Shown in pieces: positions 8,669-18,186 of a stretch of DNA of 64,000 bases; within the stretch, counting starts at the first letter, position 1, and each line of letters starts with the position of its first letter. The position numbers and the translations under genes are program-made. The DNA is taken from positions 1-64,000 of the forward strand of contig JAFVEX010000051.1 of NCBI GenBank assembly GCA_017475785.1, in the 5' to 3' direction. The notes beneath the pieces were generated by a model. It saw only the letters and a list, made by a program, of their open reading frames with translations. It did not search any database and was not told the origin of the DNA. This DNA is from Eubacterium sp. (GTDB lineage Bacteria; Bacillota_A; Clostridia; Lachnospirales; Lachnospiraceae).

Positions 8669-9682
8669 ATGTTAAAAGCAGGTATTATCGGCGTCGGAGC
8701 AATGGGAACACAGCATTTCCTGAGAATTATGAACAAGATCAACGGCGCAACCGTTACTGCGGTGTCCGATATTAACGAGGCACGCGCAAAGGAAGTTATC
8801 GCGCCGTATCCGGGTGTCCGTTACATCGCGGATCCCTATCAGCTGATCAACGATCCTGAGGTTGACGCGATTGTGATTGTTTCGATTGATTCCACACACG
8901 AAGAGTACTGCCTGGAAGCAATCAGACTTGAAAAGTACATTTTCTGTGAAAAGCCTCTGTCGGCCAGCGCCGCAGGTGCGCGCAAGGTCGTAGACGCGGA
9001 GATGGAAGGAGGAAAACGCCTGATTCAGATGGGCTTTAACCGCCGTTTTGATCCAGCCTATGAAGAACTGAAGGCACTGGTCGTATCCGGAAAACTCGGT
9101 GAGCCGCTGGTTGCGCACTGCGCGCACAGAAACGCAAATTATCCGGAACAGTATGATGATGTGGTTGCGGTAACAGGTACTGCGATTCATGAAATTGACA
9201 CAATGAGCTGGCTGGCAGGCGATTACTTTGTAAAAGCGCAGTCCATTTTCCCGAAGACATCCCGCCACTCCAAAAACCCGAATCTGCATGATCCGCAGAT
9301 TGTGATTCTGACAACCTCCTCCGGGATGGTCGTCAACTGCGAGATCTGGACGAACTGTCAGTATGGGTATGATATTCGCTGCGAGGTGCTCTGTGAAGAT
9401 GGTACCGCCACACTTCCGCGTCCTGCCCGTGTGGATGTCTGCACGGCAAATACACATTACACAGGCATGACTTCTGACGGACTGGGATATTTTGCAGAAG
9501 CCTATGACCGCGAGTTTCAGGCGTGGGCAGACGCCTGCAACGAGGGAAGCTTTGCTCCCGGAGCGGCATCCGCATGGGACGGATACTGTGCGGCAGTTAC
9601 GACTGACGCAGTCCTGAAAGCACAGAAAAGTGGAAAAATTGAGGATGTGCCGCTGACCGACCGGCCGGAATTCTACTGCTGA
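8669..9682 (+). CDS. iolG: Inositol 2-dehydrogenase-like Gfo/Idh/MocA oxidoreductase
   Basis: 337 residues. The Rossmann motif GIIGVGAMG is at residues 4-12, the FCEKPLS motif near residue 92, and a catalytic region GTAIHEIDTMSWLAG near residue 172, the Asp-His pattern of inositol dehydrogenases. The enzyme should oxidise an inositol with NAD to the inosose that IolE dehydrates. The ATG at 8669 follows AAAGGAGG at ideal spacing, so a start 7 codons upstream is not used. It is 102 bp downstream of iolE in the same direction. Other iol genes are not in the window. Confidence 0.82.
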   Translation: MLKAGIIGVGAMGTQHFLRIMNKINGATVTAVSDINEARAKEVIAPYPGVRYIADPYQLINDPEVDAIVIVSIDSTHEEYCLEAIRLEKYIFCEKPLSASAAGARKVVDAEMEGGKRLIQMGFNRRFDPAYEELKALVVSGKLGEPLVAHCAHRNANYPEQYDDVVAVTGTAIHEIDTMSWLAGDYFVKAQSIFPKTSRHSKNPNLHDPQIVILTTSSGMVVNCEIWTNCQYGYDIRCEVLCEDGTATLPRPARVDVCTANTHYTGMTSDGLGYFAEAYDREFQAWADACNEGSFAPGAASAWDGYCAAVTTDAVLKAQKSGKIEDVPLTDRPEFYC

Positions 9683-9713
9683 AAGAGATAATAATTTTTG
9701 TAAAGATATATAG

Positions 9714-9757
9714 TGCCCGGGGATATCAGATAATGCAATACTGTAGTCCCCGGGTGC
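9714..9757 (+). terminator. GC-rich hairpin after iolG
   Basis: CCCGGGGA (9716-9723) pairs with TCCCCGGG (9747-9754) around a 23-nt loop. There is no U-run after it, so it may stabilise the iolEG transcript end or terminate weakly. It lies directly before the promoter of the sensing operon. Confidence 0.4.
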
Positions 9758-9761
9758 CTTG

Positions 9762-9770
9762 TGATATAAT
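9762..9770 (+). promoter_or_regulatory. Extended -10 promoter of the sensor operon
   Basis: TGATATAAT is a perfect extended -10 element. The matching -35 region is poor. Transcription would begin near 9777, 34 bp before the kinase start. Confidence 0.55.
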
Positions 9771-9810
9771 CTGATAAAGAGAAGAATCTGCAAGTACAAA
9801 CGGGGTATTT

Positions 9811-11493
9811 ATGAAACTGCGATTCAGAGAAAAAATCATGCTGCTGGTCATTGGGATTTCAATCCTGATCACAGTGATCATGAGCTTTGTTTTTTATGGC
9901 CGCGCAGCAGAACTGATGCAGCGCAGATATGAAGACGTTATCCGGGAAAACCTGAGCAGCCGCGCGGATTTGTTTGATGATATTATGGACGAGACATACC
10001 GGGTCTGTACTTATGCAGCCGCCGACAGAGAACTGCAGGCGCTTGTTCACGCAGATAATTCTTATGAGGAGCTGACCGGGATTCTGAAAAAATATCAGGA
10101 ACAAAGCGAGTATATCCAGTCAATATATTGCTGTATCGATGAGGCAGCCTGTATCCTGCGGGTCGGCACAGGGAGTATCCAGACAGCAGAACTGACACCG
10201 GAGATCAGAAAATGGATGCAGCAAATCACTGAGCCTGAGAGGGAAGGCAGTCCGTTTTCGCCGGTGTTTAATTATGACAGTCAGTCTATTATATCCCGGC
10301 ATTTCCTGTCATTTGCGCAGGAGATACACGGAAAGGATGGCAGCCGGACCGGCTGTCTGTTTGTAAACGTGGATGAGCGGGAGCTGTATTATAAATGTCT
10401 GAAAAGCGGCAATGTACAAACAGGTTCCCTGTATATTTCTCAGGACGGCGTGATTATTTCAGCCCGTGAGAACGGGATGATCGGAACGATGCCGGAGATT
10501 TCCGATCATTCGCTGGCAGTCTCTGTTAATATGAAAGAAACAGATTATCAGATGCTATCTGTTTCTGACCGGAGTATCATTACAGCGGATCTGAGGAGCA
10601 TCACAAACTGGATTATTCTGGTGGTGCTCCTGCTTAATCTGTTTTTATGTGTGCCGGTGCTTCTGATTGTACGGACTATGATGAACCCGCTGCGAGAGCT
10701 CGAGCAGAAGATGAACATCGCAAAGGAGGGAGATCTGTCTGTTCGTGCCGAAATTTACCATAAGGATGAAATCGGGAGCATTTCAGAGAATTTTAATGAG
10801 ATGATCGCGCAGATTGAGACACTGATCGATGAGCTCGTTACCCAGAAGATGCTCAAAAAGGAGGCGGAGATCGAGGCGCTTCAGTATCAGATAACGCCGC
10901 ATTTTATGTACAATACACTGTCTTCGATCAGATATGCGGCTATTTATGAGCATGCGGATGACATTGCTGCGCTTTTGCAGGCCTTTATTGAATTGCTCCG
11001 TATGAGCGCGAGCGACAGAGGCGCGTTCATCACGGTTGAGCAGGAGATGAAGATGGTGAAGAATTACTGCATGCTGCAGCAGTTCCGTTATGAGAATTCC
11101 TTTGAGGCTGAGTTTGAGGTCGAGCCCGGCACGGAGGTATTTTGCGTCCCCCGCCTGATTGTACAGCCACTTGTGGAAAACGCGATTTTGCATGGCCTGA
11201 ACCACAACAGCAGAGGAAATCTGGTCACAATTCAGACAAGAAAGAGCAGCAGATGGCTTGAAATTCGTGTGCAGGATAACGGGTCCGGCATGACACAAGA
11301 GGAGATCGAGCAGCTCCTGAAAGGGACGCGCAGGAGTAAATTCAGCGGAATCGGTGTAAATAATGTAATTGAGCGTTTGCGCCTGTATTATGGCGCGGAG
11401 GGAAGAATTGAATATACATCAGTGAGGAATGCCGGAACAACAGCAATGATCCGGATTCCGGCTACAGAGAATCCGGAGGAGTATGTGATATGA
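9811..11493 (+). CDS. YesM-type sensor histidine kinase
   Basis: 560 residues. A first membrane helix (about 10-30), an extracellular sensor domain (about 35-265), a second helix (about 267-290), a HAMP linker (290-345), a His_kinase domain with ALQYQITPHFMYNTLSSIR and the phospho-acceptor His at residue 364, and a HATPase_c domain with LIVQPLVENAILHG and DNGSGM. This is the LytS/YesM class that pairs with AraC-type YesN regulators. The stop overlaps the start of a sugar-binding lipoprotein (ATGA), and the regulator gene overlaps that in turn, so the three are translationally coupled. Confidence 0.9.
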   Translation: MKLRFREKIMLLVIGISILITVIMSFVFYGRAAELMQRRYEDVIRENLSSRADLFDDIMDETYRVCTYAAADRELQALVHADNSYEELTGILKKYQEQSEYIQSIYCCIDEAACILRVGTGSIQTAELTPEIRKWMQQITEPEREGSPFSPVFNYDSQSIISRHFLSFAQEIHGKDGSRTGCLFVNVDERELYYKCLKSGNVQTGSLYISQDGVIISARENGMIGTMPEISDHSLAVSVNMKETDYQMLSVSDRSIITADLRSITNWIILVVLLLNLFLCVPVLLIVRTMMNPLRELEQKMNIAKEGDLSVRAEIYHKDEIGSISENFNEMIAQIETLIDELVTQKMLKKEAEIEALQYQITPHFMYNTLSSIRYAAIYEHADDIAALLQAFIELLRMSASDRGAFITVEQEMKMVKNYCMLQQFRYENSFEAEFEVEPGTEVFCVPRLIVQPLVENAILHGLNHNSRGNLVTIQTRKSSRWLEIRVQDNGSGMTQEEIEQLLKGTRRSKFSGIGVNNVIERLRLYYGAEGRIEYTSVRNAGTTAMIRIPATENPEEYVI

Positions 11494-12464
11494 GAGGAAA
11501 AAAAATCAGATCATGCGCTCTGCTTCTCTCGCTGGTTCTGTTAATTTCGGCTTGTGCGGCGAATCAGCCTGATGAGCCGAAGGAGCCGGAACGTCCGTAT
11601 GTTATTGCGATTACAAAAGCGATGAATTCCCTGCACTGGCTGTCAGTGCAGGAAGGCATGGAGCATGCGGCCGATAACTTCGGAGTGGATCTGACGGTCA
11701 GATGGCCGAAGGATGAGGATAATATAGATGTGCAGATGCAGATTCTTGAGGATGTAATTAAGGCAAAACCGGATGCGCTCGCAATCGCGCCTTGCGCGCC
11801 GGAAATCATTCTCCAGAATTATAAGAAGATACAGGAAGCAGGGATCAGTCTGTTTTACATGGATGAGGAGCCTGTCGCAGGGGCGCCGGCTCCTTATGTG
11901 GGATCAGATAATTACCATGCCGGTGAGCTGGCAGCCTGCGAATTGGCGGCAGCGCTGCCGGACGGGGCAGAGGTTGCGGTTATCGGAGGAGATAAGCATC
12001 TGACCGCCCATGCAAGACGGATGCAGGGGTTCTCAGATACTGTGCGAGGTGAGACGTCAATGACCTGCACTGCAGAAAGAGAGGTTGCCGGCGTCTCTGT
12101 AGAAGGCGGGCGGGACGCCATGCGTCAGCTGCTGAACGAATACCCGCAGATCAGCGGAGTGTTCTGCGGCAGCGCAATGCTGGTCATGGGCGCGCTTGAG
12201 GCGTGTGAGGAGGCAGGACGAAGCGACATCCTGCTGGTCGGAATGGACACGCAGAGCGATGCGCTTTCTGCGCTGGAAGAGGGGAAGCTGCTTGCGATGG
12301 TTAGCCAGAATGGATATGAGATCGGCAGTGAAACGATCCGGCGAATCAGCGAGGAGCTCTCCGGCGGGCAGGTTCCTGAATACACCTATGTCGATAACGA
12401 TGTGATTACGCAGGATACAGCGGTTTCTTATATGGATGCTTATATGACGGAGGAAAGGACATGA
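11490..12464 (+). CDS. Sugar-binding lipoprotein within a two-component operon
   Basis: 324 residues. Signal peptide with lipobox LLISACAAN (Cys about 21), then a periplasmic-binding-protein type 1 fold (RbsB/LacI-like): ITKAMNSLHWLSVQEGMEHA, APYVGSDNYHAGELAA, ISGVFCGSAMLVMGALEACE and LLVGMDTQSDAL. It overlaps the kinase and regulator genes by 4 bp on each side. It is not next to a permease gene, so its job is probably to bind the sugar outside and present it to the kinase, as XylFII does for LytS in Clostridium beijerinckii. Delivery to the importer at 14.4 kb is possible, but that importer has its own binding protein. Confidence 0.85.
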   Translation: MRGKKIRSCALLLSLVLLISACAANQPDEPKEPERPYVIAITKAMNSLHWLSVQEGMEHAADNFGVDLTVRWPKDEDNIDVQMQILEDVIKAKPDALAIAPCAPEIILQNYKKIQEAGISLFYMDEEPVAGAPAPYVGSDNYHAGELAACELAAALPDGAEVAVIGGDKHLTAHARRMQGFSDTVRGETSMTCTAEREVAGVSVEGGRDAMRQLLNEYPQISGVFCGSAMLVMGALEACEEAGRSDILLVGMDTQSDALSALEEGKLLAMVSQNGYEIGSETIRRISEELSGGQVPEYTYVDNDVITQDTAVSYMDAYMTEERT

Positions 12465-14002
12465 CAGGTGTTTTGATCGTGGACGACGACTTTCTGGTTA
12501 GACGTTATCTGTCATCATTGGTGAACTGGGAAGAAAATGGATATGAGCTCTGTGGAACAGCAAAAGACGGAAGAGAGGCGCTGAAGCTGATTGAAGCCTG
12601 CCATCCGCAGATTTTGCTGACAGACAATGATATGCCTGTAATGAATGGTATAGAACTTCTTATGGCGCTCAAAGATATGGAAAACCCGCCCTGTACAGTG
12701 ATCCTGAGCTGCCACGATGATTTTTCATATGTCAGAGAATCCATGCGGCTGGGGGCAGAAGAATATCTGCTCAAGGACGAAGTGACGGCAGAACGCCTGC
12801 TGGAAGTTCTGCAGGAAATTTCGGCAGAGAAACAGAGTCCAGATGAAAATAAAAATACCGGTGAGCAGGATTCGTCAGATAATCTTTCAGACAAAGCAGA
12901 CAACCTGGGAATTGATGAGGAAAAAAACCGGAAGCAGCTCCTGCGTCTGCTGGAGGGATCAGCCGTCAGAAATCCGCTGATCACACCAGATGCGGTGGTT
13001 GCGGTATGGCTTACGGAATACGAAGAAAAAGCCGCGTGGTTTACAACTGATCAGAGAGAGCAGTTCTATCAGTCGCTTGTCGCGACATGCGAAGAAAAGG
13101 CAGAGGGCATGGAACGGATTTTTGGTGTTCATGTCCGTGGAGGGTGGTTTGCGGTACTCTGTGAGTTCCCAAAGGGAAAAAGCAGGCAGGAGCAGCAATA
13201 TTTGCTTCGGGAAAATGCCTCCGTGCTCGCAGGTGAGATTGACCGGCATTTTGAGATGCGCACCCGGATTGGTGTGTGTGAGAGTTATCTGTATGATGGA
13301 GATATGGCCGCCTGCTGGGAGCGGGCGAAAGATTTGACAGGATATGCCTTTTATGAGAGGAGCCGGATTTTTTACAGCTGGCAAAATGAGCCCATGGGAG
13401 CGGTTCTGCCGCCGCAGGCAGAACAGTTTTTGCAGGTCATTGACGAGATGAGGGCGCGGAGGGACCGCCTGGCAGTGCAGGATGCATGCAGAAGCGTTTT
13501 AAATGCATTTGAGCAAAATCATACAACAGAAGCAGCTGTGGCCGGATGGGTGCGAAGTGCGGATAAAGCATTGGATATTCCGCTGCGGCCGATGCCGGCG
13601 CACTTTTCCGGAATGCAGGAAATTGTCAGGTCTTATCCGGCTGCCTGCGAGGAACGCCTGCAGGATGCGGCTGAATACAGTGAAGCAGTCACAAGAGTCA
13701 TACGCTTTATCCAGCAGAACTACCGCAGCAACATTTCCCTGAATGACGCGGCAGAGGAGGTACATCTGACGACGACATATCTTAGTTACGTTTTTCATAA
13801 GGAGACAGATATCACATTTTCAGAATACCTGCAGACTTGCCGGATCGGCCACGCAAAAGAGCTGCTGGAGCAGACAGATGAGCGTGTGCGGGACATCGGA
13901 CTGCTGGTCGGATATAACGATAACCGCCATTTCAGTAAAATGTTCAAAAAAGCAACAGGATTGACACCACAGGATTACCGGAAAAGGTTCGGAAAGCGGT
14001 AA
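12461..14002 (+). CDS. YesN-type response regulator with AraC DNA-binding domain
   Basis: 513 residues. The receiver domain (1-120) has the acidic pocket VDDDF, the phospho-acceptor Asp55 in LLTDNDMPVMNG and Lys in LLKDE. A long linker follows (about 130-400), then two AraC helix-turn-helix motifs: ISLNDAAEEVHLTTTYLSYVF and VRDIGLLVGYNDNRHFSKMF, ending in GLTPQDYRKRF. The likely targets are the neighbouring importer genes and iolEG. It is the last gene of the sensor operon; a terminator follows at 14080-14110. Confidence 0.9.
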   Translation: MTGVLIVDDDFLVRRYLSSLVNWEENGYELCGTAKDGREALKLIEACHPQILLTDNDMPVMNGIELLMALKDMENPPCTVILSCHDDFSYVRESMRLGAEEYLLKDEVTAERLLEVLQEISAEKQSPDENKNTGEQDSSDNLSDKADNLGIDEEKNRKQLLRLLEGSAVRNPLITPDAVVAVWLTEYEEKAAWFTTDQREQFYQSLVATCEEKAEGMERIFGVHVRGGWFAVLCEFPKGKSRQEQQYLLRENASVLAGEIDRHFEMRTRIGVCESYLYDGDMAACWERAKDLTGYAFYERSRIFYSWQNEPMGAVLPPQAEQFLQVIDEMRARRDRLAVQDACRSVLNAFEQNHTTEAAVAGWVRSADKALDIPLRPMPAHFSGMQEIVRSYPAACEERLQDAAEYSEAVTRVIRFIQQNYRSNISLNDAAEEVHLTTTYLSYVFHKETDITFSEYLQTCRIGHAKELLEQTDERVRDIGLLVGYNDNRHFSKMFKKATGLTPQDYRKRFGKR

Positions 14003-14079
14003 GGAGCTTATCGAAAATCCGGGTAATTACAGCGCAGAGTCCACAAAAAAGATACAGATTACAAAAAAACGCAAAAAAG

Positions 14080-14110
14080 CACACCTCCCGGGACGGGGGT
14101 GTGTTTTTTT
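14080..14110 (+). terminator. Intrinsic terminator of the sensor operon
   Basis: CACACCTCCCG and CGGGGGTGTG form a near-perfect stem with a GGA loop, followed by seven T. It ends the kinase/binding protein/regulator operon before the importer promoter. Confidence 0.85.
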
Positions 14111-14178
14111 GTGCCGCCCGGATAATCAGATGTCCTGAAACTGCAAAAAAAGAACGCAGAGAACGAAAGAGCGCCTCA

Positions 14179-14207
14179 TTCGCAGAAATCAGTATTTTTC
14201 GTATACT
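14179..14207 (+). promoter_or_regulatory. Probable promoter of the ABC importer operon
   Basis: TTCGCA (14179-14184), 17 bp, TATACT (14202-14207). The leader to 14385 is purine-rich with repeated AAAGACAGAG and no gene. A YesN binding site may lie upstream but could not be recognised. Confidence 0.45.
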
Positions 14208-14385
14208 TTGCTCATTAAATGAAACAAACGAACGGCAGACAGACCATGACGGAGATCAAATCCCAGGAACAGGAAGCATCACCGGCATACAGAAGAAAAA
14301 AAGACAGCAATAGAGACAGAAAAGCAAAAGACAGAGAAAAAGACAGAGAAAACGAAGGCGATCTAACGAAAAGGGGGTACATCAT

Positions 14386-15900
14386 ATGAGCAATCCAAAA
14401 TATCTCGTAGAGATGAACGATATCTCCGTGGAATTCCCGGGTGTCAAGGCGTTGGACGGGGTTAAATTCAATGCGGTTCCCGGCGAGGTACACGTTCTTC
14501 TGGGAGAAAATGGAGCCGGTAAGAGTACGATTATGAAAGTGCTCGCGGGCGTCAACACAAACTACACAGGAACCATTATCTGGAAGGGCGAGGAGATTGT
14601 ATCGAGAAGTGTTGAGGAGCAGAGAGAGCGGGGCGTGGGAATCATTTTCCAGGAATTGAATCTGCTGGACAATCTGACCGTCGCAGAAAACATGTTTCTC
14701 GGGAGACAGCCAGTCACGAAAACCGGAAATATCGACTGGAAAAAGATGAACGAAGAGGCGCGAAAGCTGCTGGATGCCATTCATTCTGATATTGATGAGA
14801 AAAGTCTGGTGTCGAAGCTGACAGTTGGCCAGAAGCAGATGGTAGAAATCGCAAAATCCATGTCTTACCACTGTGACATTCTGATCATGGACGAGCCGAC
14901 CTCCGCCCTGACGGAGAAGGAAGTCAATGCGCTGTTTGAACTGATTCACAGGCTGACAGACGAGGGAGTCGCGATCGTCTACATCTCTCACCGCCTGGCA
15001 GAAATTAAGCAGATCGGTGACAGGCTGACCATTTTCCGGGATGGAAAATATGTAGATACGGTATATCTGAAAGATATCACGGTTGACCAGATGGTTGCGA
15101 TGATGGTCGGACGCGAAATGACCAACTATTACCCCAAGGTTGAAGTTGACCCGGGTGAGGTTCTTCTGGAGGTGAAAAACTTTAAACAGGGGAATATATT
15201 AAAGGATATTTCCTTTGAAGCCCGGGCAGGAGAGATTACCGGTTTCTACGGACTTATGGGCGCCGGAAGAACCGAGTTGATGCGGGCAGTATTCGGGGCA
15301 GACAAAATCGACAGCGGCGAAGTATACGTAAAAGGGCAGAAGGTGGTTATTAAGAGTCCTGAGCAGGCTAAGAAACAGGGAATCGCGCTTCTGACTGAGG
15401 ACAGAAAGCAGCAGGGCCTGATTCTGGAATTCGATCTGAACCAGAATATCTCTCTTCCAAACCTGAATACCGCGATGACAAAATTCGGGCTGAACCGGAA
15501 AAAAGAAACGGAAAATAATCAGAAGCTGGCGGACTCCATGCGTGTAAAAACACCGTCACTGACGCAAAAAGCGAAAAATCTTTCCGGTGGAAACCAGCAG
15601 AAGGTCGTTATCTGCAAGTGGCTGAATACGGATTCGGATATTGTCATTTTTGACGAGCCGACGCGAGGCATTGATGTCGGCGCGAAGGCGGAAATTTACA
15701 TGATAATGAACGATCTGAAGAAGGAAGGAAAAGCGGTCATCATGGTTTCGTCGGAACTGGCAGAATGCATGGGCGTCAGCGACCGGATTTACGTGATGCA
15801 CGAAGGCGAAATCACAGGACTGATTGACAGGGATCAGATGAAACAGGTCACAGAAGAGATGGTTGTCGGATATGCGACTGCCGCAAATGTACTGAGCTGA
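14386..15900 (+). CDS. RbsA/MglA-type sugar ABC transporter ATPase
   Basis: 504 residues with two fused nucleotide-binding domains. The first has Walker A GENGAGKST (40-48), signature LTVGQKQMVEIAKSM and Walker B ILIMDEPTSALTEKE. The second has the usual degenerate Walker A GLMGAGRTE, signature NLSGGNQQKVVICKWL and DEPTRGIDVGAKAE. Together they power one sugar importer with the permease and binding protein downstream. Because of the neighbouring iolEG genes, an inositol or related cyclitol is the favoured substrate, but this is inferred from context. AAAGGGGG precedes the ATG. Confidence 0.92.
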   Translation: MSNPKYLVEMNDISVEFPGVKALDGVKFNAVPGEVHVLLGENGAGKSTIMKVLAGVNTNYTGTIIWKGEEIVSRSVEEQRERGVGIIFQELNLLDNLTVAENMFLGRQPVTKTGNIDWKKMNEEARKLLDAIHSDIDEKSLVSKLTVGQKQMVEIAKSMSYHCDILIMDEPTSALTEKEVNALFELIHRLTDEGVAIVYISHRLAEIKQIGDRLTIFRDGKYVDTVYLKDITVDQMVAMMVGREMTNYYPKVEVDPGEVLLEVKNFKQGNILKDISFEARAGEITGFYGLMGAGRTELMRAVFGADKIDSGEVYVKGQKVVIKSPEQAKKQGIALLTEDRKQQGLILEFDLNQNISLPNLNTAMTKFGLNRKKETENNQKLADSMRVKTPSLTQKAKNLSGGNQQKVVICKWLNTDSDIVIFDEPTRGIDVGAKAEIYMIMNDLKKEGKAVIMVSSELAECMGVSDRIYVMHEGEITGLIDRDQMKQVTEEMVVGYATAANVLS

Positions 15901-15941
15901 ATGCCGGCGGGAACAACCCTGGCCGCAGAAAGGAGATTATC

Positions 15942-16898
15942 ATGACAAAGACAAAAAAAATTGATTTATCAAATATGTCGGCGCTGATCGTTCTGATCGT
16001 TCTCGTGGCATTGCTTTCCATAGCAGAGCCGGCATTCCACTCATTTGCAAACTTTATCAACATTTTGCAGCAGGTGACGGTTTACGCAGTGCTTGCTGTC
16101 GGCGTAAACATCGTTATCTTTACAGGCGGTATAGACATCTCTGTCGGTTCGGTCGTCGCATTTACCGGCATTGTAATGGGAAAGATTATTGTTGAAGCAG
16201 GCCTCCCGAGTATTCTTGGAATTATCGCTGCGCTGGCGATCGGCCTGGGATGCGGCCTTTTCAATGGAATCATGATTTCAAAATTCAGGCTTCAGCCGAT
16301 GATCGCGACTCTGGCTATGATGTCCATGGCACGCGGCGCGGCTTATACGATAGCAGACGGCAACACGATCACCGGGTACTCGGCAGGCTTCCGTTTTATC
16401 GGCTCCGGAACAATTCCGGGGACACAGATTCCGGTTCAGATTATTTTTATGATCGCCCTGTACATTCTGTTTTACTACATCATGAAGTATCGCAAATTCG
16501 GAAGATATATCTACTCCATCGGCGGGAACGAAGAGGCGACAAGGCTTTCCGGTATCAATGTCATGAAGTACAAGACGATGGCTTACGGAATATCCGGTCT
16601 CTGCGCAGGTATTGCGGCAGTCATCCTGACAGCAAAGCTGAATTCGGCACAGTCAACAGCCGGTCTGGACTATGAGATGGACGCGATCGCTTCCTGTGTC
16701 ATTGGCGGAACCTCTCTTCTGGGCGGATCCGGTTCTGTGTGGGGAACCTTCGTCGGCGCAATCATTATGATCGTTATCCGGAATGGATTGAACCTTCTGA
16801 ATGTTTCATCTAACCTCCAGAAGCTGGTTATCGGCATCGTCATCCTGCTGGCTGTTCTGGCAGACTCTATTCGGAACGGGGCATTGAAGAAGAATTAA
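15942..16898 (+). CDS. RbsC-type sugar ABC transporter permease
   Basis: 318 residues, eight to ten membrane helices. The BPD_transp_2 signatures are present: FTGGIDISVGSVVAFTG, FNGIMISKFRLQPMIATLAM, YSIGGNEEATRLSGINV and IGGTSLLGGSGSVWGTFVGA. It forms the membrane channel for the ATPase just upstream. AAAGGAGAT stands before the start. A 41-bp gap separates it from the ATPase gene. Confidence 0.92.
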   Translation: MTKTKKIDLSNMSALIVLIVLVALLSIAEPAFHSFANFINILQQVTVYAVLAVGVNIVIFTGGIDISVGSVVAFTGIVMGKIIVEAGLPSILGIIAALAIGLGCGLFNGIMISKFRLQPMIATLAMMSMARGAAYTIADGNTITGYSAGFRFIGSGTIPGTQIPVQIIFMIALYILFYYIMKYRKFGRYIYSIGGNEEATRLSGINVMKYKTMAYGISGLCAGIAAVILTAKLNSAQSTAGLDYEMDAIASCVIGGTSLLGGSGSVWGTFVGAIIMIVIRNGLNLLNVSSNLQKLVIGIVILLAVLADSIRNGALKKN

Positions 16899-17002
16899 AG
16901 ATCAGCTGCACAGGCAGGTCATGAACCATCAACAGGCGTGGACGCAAAGTATCAATACGCAAAACAATAAACAATTATTTAATATAGAAAAGGAGATTTA
17001 TC

Positions 17003-18016
17003 ATGAAAAACTGGAAAAAAGCAATGGTGGCGGCAATGGCAGGCGTTATGGCAATCGGAACACTCACTGGATGCGGCGGGAGCGGTTCATCCGCGGCTTC
17101 GGGCTCATCGGCAGCAGCATCTTCCGGCAGCGCTTCAGGAGGAGATGTAAAGATTGCGTATATTGTAAAGGCGAAGACGGATGAGTTCTGGACTACAATG
17201 GAATCCGGTGCCTATGCAGCGGCAGAGGAAAAGGGAGTTTCTCTCGAGTTTCAGGCTCCGGAGAAGGAGACAGATGTCGATAAACAGGTTCAGATGGTTG
17301 AGAATGCAGTCGTGAAAGGCTTCGACGCAATTATTCTTTCCGCGGCTGACTCCACATCACTGATTCCCTCTATTGTAAAGGCTAATAACGCAGGAATTCC
17401 GGTCATTCTTGTCAATGACACAATCGATATGACAGAGCTGGAAAATCAGGGCGGAAAGGTTGAGACATACGTTGGTATCAGCCAGTACGATGCTGCGGCG
17501 CAGGCCGGGACATATGCGGCTGAAAATATCGAGGATGGCCAGATTTGCTATCTGGAAGGAATTCCGGGCGTCGCCGCTCTGGATGACCGTCTTGCGGGAT
17601 TCAAGGATCAGGCGCCGGATTTCAATATTATTGCTTCTCAGACTGCGAAATGTGACCGGAACGAGGCATATAACGTCATGCAGAACGTTCTGAACGCGAA
17701 TCCGGAAGTAAATGTTGTCTGGGCCGTGAATGCAGAGATGGGTCAGGGCGCGATTCAGGCAATCGAGCAGATGGGCTCGACAGGAAAGGTGAGTGTGTTT
17801 GACTTTGACGCCTCCTCTGACGACCTTGCTGCAATTGAAGAAGGAAGTCTGGCAGGAACAGTGGCACAGTATCCGAACAAGCAGGCTGAAGCAGCTATTC
17901 AGGCGTGCCTTGACGCGCTTGACGGCAAAGAACTGGAAGAGCACACCGAAACACCGTCACTCCTTGTTACAGCGGACAATCTGGATGACTATAAGACAGA
18001 GATGGGAATTGAGTAA
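17003..18016 (+). CDS. Sugar-binding lipoprotein of the ABC importer
   Basis: 337 residues. Lipobox GTLTGCGGS after a 23-residue signal peptide, a Ser/Ala linker, then an RbsB-like binding domain: IAYIVKAKTDEFWTTMESGA, AIILSAADSTSLIPSI and EGIPGVAALDDRLAGFK. It captures substrate outside the cell for the ATPase and permease upstream. The gene follows a 104-bp gap with AAAAGGAGA and is the last of the operon; a strong terminator lies 43 bp after its stop. Confidence 0.92.
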   Translation: MKNWKKAMVAAMAGVMAIGTLTGCGGSGSSAASGSSAAASSGSASGGDVKIAYIVKAKTDEFWTTMESGAYAAAEEKGVSLEFQAPEKETDVDKQVQMVENAVVKGFDAIILSAADSTSLIPSIVKANNAGIPVILVNDTIDMTELENQGGKVETYVGISQYDAAAQAGTYAAENIEDGQICYLEGIPGVAALDDRLAGFKDQAPDFNIIASQTAKCDRNEAYNVMQNVLNANPEVNVVWAVNAEMGQGAIQAIEQMGSTGKVSVFDFDASSDDLAAIEEGSLAGTVAQYPNKQAEAAIQACLDALDGKELEEHTETPSLLVTADNLDDYKTEMGIE

Positions 18017-18058
18017 GCATCCGAATGTGATTGCAGAATAAACAGAAAAATGAATTCG

Positions 18059-18089
18059 AAAAGGAGCGCGCAGTGAACGCGCTCCTTTT
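18059..18089 (+). terminator. Intrinsic terminator of the importer operon
   Basis: AAAAGGAGCGCG and CGCGCTCCTTTT pair perfectly around a 7-nt loop (CAGTGAA). The stem ends in TTTT. Confidence 0.88.
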
Positions 18090-18157
18090 CGTGTGCCTGA
18101 ATTACGGTATCGGAATTAGTCTGTACTGATCTATTCAAGAGAAATAACCGCAAATAC

Positions 18158-18186
18158 TTGCGAGTTTATCCCACTTAATCTATAAT
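18158..18186 (+). promoter_or_regulatory. Sigma-A promoter of the feo operon
   Basis: TTGCGA (18158-18163), 17 bp, TATAAT (18181-18186). The spacer holds AGTTTATCCCACTTAA, which weakly recalls the palindrome before the DUF2325 operon (AGTTTAAGCAAACTAA). An iron repressor site is therefore possible but not shown. Nothing else was seen in 18090-18325. Confidence 0.6.

Noticed and set aside
14200..14400. Shared purine-rich motif AACGGCAGACA before the importer (14.23 kb) and feo (18.21 kb) operons
   Set aside because: The shared stretch is only about 10 bases within low-complexity purine-rich leaders, so chance is likely.
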